A DNA stretch of 64,000 bases. It comes from Nocardia ignorata NBRC 108230 (GTDB taxonomy: Bacteria; Actinomycetota; Actinomycetes; Mycobacteriales; Mycobacteriaceae). Position 1 is the first letter of the stretch; each line of letters opens with the position of its first letter. This document shows positions 58,943 to 64,000 of this stretch, one piece after another. The notes beneath the pieces were generated by a model. That model was given only the letters and a program-made list of their open reading frames with translations. It did not search any database and was not told where the DNA came from. The stretch covers positions 372,001-436,000 of the forward strand of contig NZ_BDBI01000002.1 of assembly GCF_001612905.1 (NCBI RefSeq), given 5' to 3'. The position numbers were made by a program, and so were the translations under genes.

Positions 58943-61084
58943 TCAGTCGAGTTCGCCTGCGCTGCGCCAGGATTGGCGTTCGGCGCCGAACGCCTCGGCC
59001 TGGGTGGAACGGAAGTCCGCGATCGAGTCGGCGTTGTCGGTGAGGAAGCGCCGGTAGTCGGCAAGGCGGAATTCGCCGTCCTGCACGGCGATCTCCACCT
59101 TGCCGGCAGCGAAGTCGGCGCGTAGGTCGAGCAATTCGTCCGCTTCCACAGCGTGCCAGCGGATACGGTCGAAGTACCGGAGCAGCCACGGGGTTTCGGC
59201 TTCCTCGGCGAACCGGTCGACGCCGGGTCCGGCCGTGCCGGACGGTCTTGCCCGGTGGTTCCAGACCTGGGTGGTTCGGCCGACGAACTGGTAGCCGCCG
59301 GGGCCCTCCATACCGTAGATGCACAGGTAGGCGCCACCGATGCCGACGGCGTTTTCGGGGGTCCAGGTGCGGGCGGGGTTGTATTTGGTGGTGACCAGGC
59401 GGTGGCGGGGGTCGGTGGGGGTGGCGACGGGGGCGCCGAGGTAGACGTCGCCCAGGCCGAGCACCAGGTATTCGGCGTCGAAGACGGTGCGGTACACGTC
59501 GTCGACGGAGGCGAGTCCGTTCATGCGGCGGATGAACTCGATGTTCCACGGGCACCAGGGGGCGTCGGCGCGGACGCCGTGCATGTAGCGGGTGATCGCT
59601 TCGCGGGTGGCCGGGTCGTCCCAGGAGAGGGGGAGGTGGACGGTGCGGCTCGGGACGATTAGCTGATCCGAATTCGGCAGTTGCGTTTCGGCTTCGGCGA
59701 GCAGGTCGAGGAGCATCGGGATGGGAAGCAGGGCCGGGTCGACGCGGATCTGTAGCGACCGGATGCCGGGGGTGAGTTCGAGGACGCCGCGGGCGCCGAG
59801 GGCGATGAGGTGCTGATGCAGGGCGTGTACGCGCGCCCGTAGGCCGAGATCGAGGGTGAGGGTGCCGTATTCGACGAGGACACCGTCGTCGCCCTGGCGG
59901 CGGTAGGTCACGCTGGTTTCGTCGTCGGCTTCGGTGCGGCGCAGGATGCCGTCGTCGCCGTCGCGTCCCGCCGAGACGACCGTGCCTGTGGATGCGCGCC
60001 GCTGCGGTCCCAAAGCTTCTGCGGGAGCGGCATGTTCGGATCGGATTGCCACGAAACGAACGGTGTCGCCCGGAGTGAGCTGGCCGAGTTTCCATCGGTC
60101 GGCGGCAACCACGGTCACCGGGCAGACGAAACCGCCGAGACTCGGTCCGTCGGGGCCGAGGAGGATGGGGGTGTCACCGGTGAAGTCGAGCGCACCGATC
60201 GAGTAGGCGTTGTCGTGGATGTTCGACGGGTGCAGTCCCGCTTCGCCGCCATCGGTGCGCGCCCACTCCGGCTTCGGGCCGATCAGGCGTACACCGGTGC
60301 GGTCGGAGTTGAAGTGCACCTCGTAGTCGGTGCCGAGAATGGTGCCGAAGTCCTTGCGGGTGAAGAACTCCGGTGCGCCGTGCGGTCCTTCGGTGACGGC
60401 CAGTTCCCAGCGCTTGCCGAAGGCGGGGATGTCGGTCATGGGGACGGCGGCGGCCAGGCGGGTTCTCGGCTCGCCCAGCTCGAGCGTGTCGTCGGCGCGC
60501 AGGGCAGCACCGGTGCCGCCACCGAACTTGCCGAGGGTGAACGTCGCCGCACTGCCGAGGAACTGCTCGACCTGGATACCACCGGAAACCAGCACATAGG
60601 TGCGCATGCCGGGCCCACGGATCGCCCCGATGTCGAGCACGCCACCGGCAGGCACCTCGACCGTGCGCCATTGCTCGACCGGACGACCGTCGACCCGCAC
60701 CTCGGCGACCGCTCCGGTGACACACACCCACGTCGCCGCACCGAACCGCAACGCGGGCCCGCCGAGCGTGCATTCCAGCCCGGCCGCCCCCTCGGCGTTG
60801 CCGAGCACCCGGTTACCGAGCCGGAACGAGAGGTCGTCCATCGGACCAGAGGGCGGAACCCCGATGTGCCAGTAGCCGATTCGCCCGGGCCAGTCCTGCA
60901 CGGTGGTCTGCATTCCGGGCCGAACGACCTCGATCCGTCGCTGGACGGTCGGCTCGTGGTCTGCGGTGTCGGTGTCCGACGCGGGCGCCGACTTCGAGAC
61001 CTGGACGGCATCGGCACCCGTGGCCGGAAAGATGGCTTCGGTCGGGGCCGCGGTGACACTGGAATCTGTGAGGGTGCGGCTCAT
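58943..61084 (-). CDS. KipA-KipI fusion, carboxyltransferase part of a urea/guanidine-carboxylase-like enzyme
   Basis: A 713-aa protein. About residues 49-355 form the KipA/AHS2 domain (VRPGMQTTVQDWPGRIGYWHIGVPPSGPMD...). About 391-620 form the KipI/AHS1 domain (VTYRRQGDDGVLVEYG, RVHALHQHL, LTPGIRSLQIR). The last about 80 residues match the stretch that follows AHS1 in urea carboxylase (RADFAAGKVEI...FRLADYRRFL). The biotin carboxylase domain that normally precedes, and the biotin carrier that follows, are both missing, so separate subunits must supply them. ATG 61084 overlaps the upstream stop (ATGA); an earlier in-frame start at 61129 would lie inside that gene. Last gene of the nitrogen operon. 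5-oxoprolinase is an alternative, but the DUF1989 neighbours favour urea or guanidine. Confidence 0.85.
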   Translation of the reverse strand: MSRTLTDSSVTAAPTEAIFPATGADAVQVSKSAPASDTDTADHEPTVQRRIEVVRPGMQTTVQDWPGRIGYWHIGVPPSGPMDDLSFRLGNRVLGNAEGAAGLECTLGGPALRFGAATWVCVTGAVAEVRVDGRPVEQWRTVEVPAGGVLDIGAIRGPGMRTYVLVSGGIQVEQFLGSAATFTLGKFGGGTGAALRADDTLELGEPRTRLAAAVPMTDIPAFGKRWELAVTEGPHGAPEFFTRKDFGTILGTDYEVHFNSDRTGVRLIGPKPEWARTDGGEAGLHPSNIHDNAYSIGALDFTGDTPILLGPDGPSLGGFVCPVTVVAADRWKLGQLTPGDTVRFVAIRSEHAAPAEALGPQRRASTGTVVSAGRDGDDGILRRTEADDETSVTYRRQGDDGVLVEYGTLTLDLGLRARVHALHQHLIALGARGVLELTPGIRSLQIRVDPALLPIPMLLDLLAEAETQLPNSDQLIVPSRTVHLPLSWDDPATREAITRYMHGVRADAPWCPWNIEFIRRMNGLASVDDVYRTVFDAEYLVLGLGDVYLGAPVATPTDPRHRLVTTKYNPARTWTPENAVGIGGAYLCIYGMEGPGGYQFVGRTTQVWNHRARPSGTAGPGVDRFAEEAETPWLLRYFDRIRWHAVEADELLDLRADFAAGKVEIAVQDGEFRLADYRRFLTDNADSIADFRSTQAEAFGAERQSWRSAGELD

Positions 61085-61698
61085 CGGGTCACCACCATGC
61101 GGACGGGCGTGGGGTCGAAACCGTTGCACGGATTGTTGATCTGGGGGCAGTTGGAGACCAGGACCAAGGTGTCGATCTCCGCGCGCAAGGTCACCTTCTT
61201 ACCCGGCGCCGACAGTCCGTCGACGATGCCGAGCGTGCCGTCCGCCTCCACGGGCACATTCATGAACCAGTTGATGTTGGACACCAGATCCCGCTTGCCG
61301 AGGCCCCATTCGAGGGCGGCGGTGAGGAAGTTCTCCACGCAGGCGTGCTGGTGGCGGGTGTGGTGGCCGTAGCGGAGGGTGTTGGATTCCTGGGAGCAGG
61401 CGCCCGCGATGGTGTCGTGGTTACCGACCTCGTCGGCGACCACGGTCATCAGCGCGGTGCCGCGTTCGGTGCGCAGCACGCTGCCGGTGGTGAGGAAGAT
61501 ATTGCGCTGGGCGGCGATGGTGGCCTGGGCGCTGTAGCGGTCGGTGTGGTCGGCAGCCGAGTACAGCAGGCAGTCGACGGCCTGGTTGCCGTGCAGGTCG
61601 ATGATCTCGAGTTGCTCACCGGCCCGGACGATCGCCGACCACGGCGCCCGCGCCGGAACAGTCTCGTCCAGGACGACGGTGCGGGTGGACGTTGTCAT
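61081..61698 (-). CDS. DUF1989 protein, UAAP2 type (carboxyguanidine deiminase subunit candidate)
   Basis: A 205-aa protein. It carries the DUF1989 pattern LHGNQAVDCLLYSAADHTDRYS, GNHDTIAGAC and NINWFMNVPVEADGTL with conserved Cys/His likely binding zinc. ATG 61698 has GGAGG eight bases before it and overlaps the UAAP1 stop by ATGA. Proteins of this pair were first named urea-amidolyase-associated; published work on guanidine-using bacteria identified such pairs as carboxyguanidine deiminase (CgdAB), which turns carboxyguanidine into allophanate. Which of the two genes is A or B I leave open. Confidence 0.85.
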   Translation of the reverse strand: MTTSTRTVVLDETVPARAPWSAIVRAGEQLEIIDLHGNQAVDCLLYSAADHTDRYSAQATIAAQRNIFLTTGSVLRTERGTALMTVVADEVGNHDTIAGACSQESNTLRYGHHTRHQHACVENFLTAALEWGLGKRDLVSNINWFMNVPVEADGTLGIVDGLSAPGKKVTLRAEIDTLVLVSNCPQINNPCNGFDPTPVRMVVTR

Positions 61699-62507
61699 GC
61701 CGGAACCTCCGTGTGTTGTGCGGCCGCCCACGCGACCTCGGTGTTCTCCACTGCCCGCCGGTACTCGGGGTCGTCGTTCGGTGAGTCGAAAGCCTCTGCG
61801 GCCCAGGCGACCAGATCGAGGTCGCCGGTAGGGCGATCGTCGAGCGGGTGGGCCGCATTGGCGACCAGCAGGGTCACCGGCAGATGCACGAACAGGTCGA
61901 TCGCCCCGCCCGCCGGACCGTTGCCGGTCGCCGCGAGGGCACCGTCGGCCCCCACTCGCACCCCACGGAACAAGGCGATCGACGGCCCGACATCGCGCGG
62001 CTCGAGCCCCTGCTTGGCCGCGGCCAAGTGCAGCTGGTGGCGGGCTTCGCCGGTCGGACCGCACAGGGTGTCGTGGTGCCCGGAGGTGTCGGTGAGCACG
62101 GTGGCCAGCACGCGCCCCTGATCCGACAACAGTGGATGACCGGCACTCAGATACGCCTGCCACGGGACCTTCACGGTGTCGGCGACATTCAAGCGCTCCC
62201 AAGGCGATTCGGCGCGCAGCAGGAAAAGATGCGCACACGTTGCCCCGGAGGGGTCGGACAAGCGAACCCTGGTCCCGCGGCCGAGGACGACATTCGCATA
62301 GCCCCCGGACGGAATACGCAACGCCAGAGTCGGTTCGACGCCCGGTGATATCTCCGGGCGGGCAATCGTGGCAGCCGCAGCCTGAGCCCGCGCGTGGGCT
62401 CGCGCGCCGTCGGTCGATCCGGTCGCTATCGCGATTTCCTCGGTAAGGACGGGAGTGGGCGCGGTGTCCTGGCCCCGCGCGGCGTCTGCGGATGGGGTAG
62501 CCGTCAT
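61695..62507 (-). CDS. DUF1989 protein, UAAP1 type (carboxyguanidine deiminase subunit candidate)
   Basis: A 270-aa protein with a 55-residue low-complexity N-terminal part, then the DUF1989 domain: IPSGGYANVVLGRGTRVRL, GATCAHLFLLRAESPWERLN, SGHHDTLCGPTGEARHQL and PSIALFRGVRVGADGAL. ATG 62507 is chosen because GGAGGAG precedes it closely; the frame is open upstream but without a ribosome site. Coupled to the second DUF1989 gene by ATGA. The two probably form a heteromeric zinc enzyme acting after the carboxylase in guanidine or urea breakdown. Confidence 0.85.
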   Translation of the reverse strand: MTATPSADAARGQDTAPTPVLTEEIAIATGSTDGARAHARAQAAAATIARPEISPGVEPTLALRIPSGGYANVVLGRGTRVRLSDPSGATCAHLFLLRAESPWERLNVADTVKVPWQAYLSAGHPLLSDQGRVLATVLTDTSGHHDTLCGPTGEARHQLHLAAAKQGLEPRDVGPSIALFRGVRVGADGALAATGNGPAGGAIDLFVHLPVTLLVANAAHPLDDRPTGDLDLVAWAAEAFDSPNDDPEYRRAVENTEVAWAAAQHTEVPA

Positions 62508-62648
62508 CAGGATCTCCTCCGTACATACAGGCCGAGACTTCTCGGCAAAACGGTTGATGGACTGGGTGATTCGTCGACCTCTGCACCGCAGCGTCCGGGT
62601 TGTGGCGGCCACCAGGCAGGGCTGAGGTGGTGATCTCGATCCACGCGC
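62508..62648 (-). other. Spacer between permease and UAAP1 with short hairpin
   Basis: This 141-base gap lies within the presumed operon. GCCGAGACTTCTCGGC (62531-62546) folds into a small GC-rich hairpin about 25 bases before the UAAP1 start. It could moderate read-through or stabilise the downstream message. I looked for the guanidine-I riboswitch core and did not find it here. Confidence 0.4.
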
Positions 62649-64000
62649 TCAGGCGGGAGCTGGTGCGACCGCCGGTTCGACCGCCTCGGATTTGGTGACC
62701 ACGACTCGGTACACCACCGCGCCGACGGCGAGGATCACACCGACCGACAGCGGTCCCGCCCACAACTGCCACCAGCTACCACCGGCGGGCGTGTACACCT
62801 CGGGTCGCGGCCAGGCCAGGTTGATCACCATCGCGATGCCCCACACCACCGCCAGCGCGTTGACCGGAACGCCCCAGCGGCCGAGGGTGAACAGCGTCGC
62901 GTCATCGGGGGCGGGCAAACCCTTGATCCGCCGCACCAGCAGCGGCACCGTGACCAGCAGATACGCCAGATACAGGCTCACGATGCACACACTGGCCAGC
63001 GTGGCGAAGATGGCCGGGTTGCCCAGGTTCAGCACCAGCAGCCCGATGCCGAGCGCGCCGATCACCACGGCGGGCCACACGGGCGTACCGAACCTCGGAT
63101 GCACGGTGGAAAGGGCCTTGGCGAAGGGCAGCTTGCCGTCACGTGCCATCGAGAACATCAACCGCGAACCGGCCGTCTGAATCGCGAGCGTGCACACGAC
63201 CACCGCCACCGCGACACAGCCGAGCAGCACCGACCCGGCGGGACTGTCGAGCTTGGCCATGATGACGTAAGCCAATCCGCCGGAAGCCAACTCGCCGTCG
63301 GTGAGGCTCGGCGCCGCCATCAGCGCGCCCAGCAGCATGAGCCCACCGCCGAGCGCCGACACCGACAGCGCGAGCAGAATCGTGCGCGGGGCGACCCGGC
63401 GCGGATTCTTCGTCTCCTCGGAAAGCTCACCGGCGGAATCGAATCCGACCATCACGTACGCCGCCATCAGGCCCGAGATCAGGAACGCCGCCCAGAACGG
63501 ACCGGGCGCGGCCTGATCGGTCTGCAACACCACGGCCGGACCGCGTTCGGAGCCCGCGAAGAACAGCCCGATGATGGCGAGCACACCGACGATCTCGATG
63601 GTGACCCCGATCGAGTTGATCCGCGCCATCAGATCGATCCCGATCACATTGATCGTGGTGGTGACCACCAGCAGCACGCTGCCCAGCAGCACCGCGTTCA
63701 TCGCGCCGTCGCGTGAAGTGAGCGCGGTGTCGGAGCCGATGATCTGGAAGCCGCTCCAGATGGTGGGCAACACCACCTGCAGGGCGATGGCGGCGGCCGC
63801 CGCGGTGACCACCTGGGCGATCACCATCATCCAGCCGGCGAACCAGCCGACGAGGCCACCGGCCAACCGGCGCGACCACTGATAGATGCAGCCCGAGATC
63901 GGATACCGCGCGGCGAGCTCGGCGAAGTTCAGGGCGACGAGGAACTGCCCGGCGAAAACCAGCGGCCACGTCCAGAAGAACGCGGCACCGCCGAACGAAT
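62649..64000 (-). CDS. APC-family amino-acid/amine permease (5' end beyond the window)
   Basis: The minus-strand frame is open to the window edge, so at least 450 codons are present and the start is missing. The first visible residues read FGGAAFFWTWPLVFAGQFLV, then NFAELAARYPISGCIYQWSRRL, the hallmark of APC amino-acid and amine transporters. FDSAGELSEETKNPRRVAPRTI is the conserved loop of the family. About 11 membrane segments remain. It should import an amine or amino acid by proton or cation symport. Being first in line before DUF1989 and KipA-KipI genes, it may carry guanidine, urea derivatives or a related amine (inference). A TTG at 63866 is an internal codon, not the start. Confidence 0.9.
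   Translation of the reverse strand, partial: SFGGAAFFWTWPLVFAGQFLVALNFAELAARYPISGCIYQWSRRLAGGLVGWFAGWMMVIAQVVTAAAAAIALQVVLPTIWSGFQIIGSDTALTSRDGAMNAVLLGSVLLVVTTTINVIGIDLMARINSIGVTIEIVGVLAIIGLFFAGSERGPAVVLQTDQAAPGPFWAAFLISGLMAAYVMVGFDSAGELSEETKNPRRVAPRTILLALSVSALGGGLMLLGALMAAPSLTDGELASGGLAYVIMAKLDSPAGSVLLGCVAVAVVVCTLAIQTAGSRLMFSMARDGKLPFAKALSTVHPRFGTPVWPAVVIGALGIGLLVLNLGNPAIFATLASVCIVSLYLAYLLVTVPLLVRRIKGLPAPDDATLFTLGRWGVPVNALAVVWGIAMVINLAWPRPEVYTPAGGSWWQLWAGPLSVGVILAVGAVVYRVVVTKSEAVEPAVAPAPA

Noticed and set aside
62508..62648. Guanidine-I (ykkC) riboswitch before the DUF1989 genes
   Set aside because: The conserved core of this riboswitch is not found in the gap. If present it may lie upstream of the permease, beyond the window.
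63866..63866. TTG at 63866 as start of the APC permease
   Set aside because: The frame continues upstream with typical APC sequence (ELAARYPISGCIYQWSRRL) to the window edge, so the TTG is an internal leucine codon.

Overview
The window is high-GC DNA with dense codons and GC-rich third positions. It looks like a Nocardia/Rhodococcus-type actinomycete: a giant NRPS, T7SS-type toxin substrates, many MarR/TetR/LysR regulators and SD-led ATGA/TGATG overlaps. The assignment comes from gene content only, not from a database match.

Region 1 (1-44071) is dominated by one uninterrupted NRPS gene of 14,630 codons (111-44003, TTG start). Twelve complete C-A-T modules are followed by a thirteenth that has only a condensation domain and half of a degenerate adenylation domain. 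Modules 6 and 12 carry epimerisation domains. All 13 C domains keep HHxxxDG and all 12 T domains keep the phosphopantetheine Ser. Specificity pockets read by eye give X1-Thr-Ser-Ser-Thr-D-X6-Ser-X8-Ser-X10-X10-D-X12, a hydroxyl-rich dodecapeptide, probably N-acylated by the first C domain. There is no thioesterase or reductase. The protein ends in an A-like half-domain without the ATP P-loop. A long hairpin closes the gene.

Region 2 (44087-46993) is a LysR regulator divergent from an MFS exporter and a PPOX-type flavoprotein, with a perfect LysR-type palindrome between them. Region 3 (47038-50473) holds a TetR regulator divergent from an MDR oxidoreductase, with two near-identical operators across the promoter. 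It continues with an SGNH hydrolase divergent from a MarR regulator.

Region 4 (50955-57782, minus strand) is a tightly coupled four-gene operon: SseB-like protein, EspC-like T7SS substrate, 1806-aa RHS/YD-repeat toxin with a WXG-like head and a variable C-terminal toxin tail, then an unrecognised small gene whose start overlaps the toxin stop (TAATG), the classic place of an immunity gene. The toxin tail and immunity gene are visibly less GC-rich than their surroundings.

Region 5 (57942-58940) is a CGNR zinc-finger regulator divergent from a RidA-family protein. Region 6 (58943-64000, minus strand) is an APC permease (cut by the window edge), two DUF1989 proteins of the carboxyguanidine-deiminase / urea-amidolyase-associated type, and a KipA-KipI fusion equal to the carboxyltransferase half of urea/guanidine carboxylase without its biotin carboxylase or biotin carrier. 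The set suggests uptake and use of guanidine or urea as nitrogen source.
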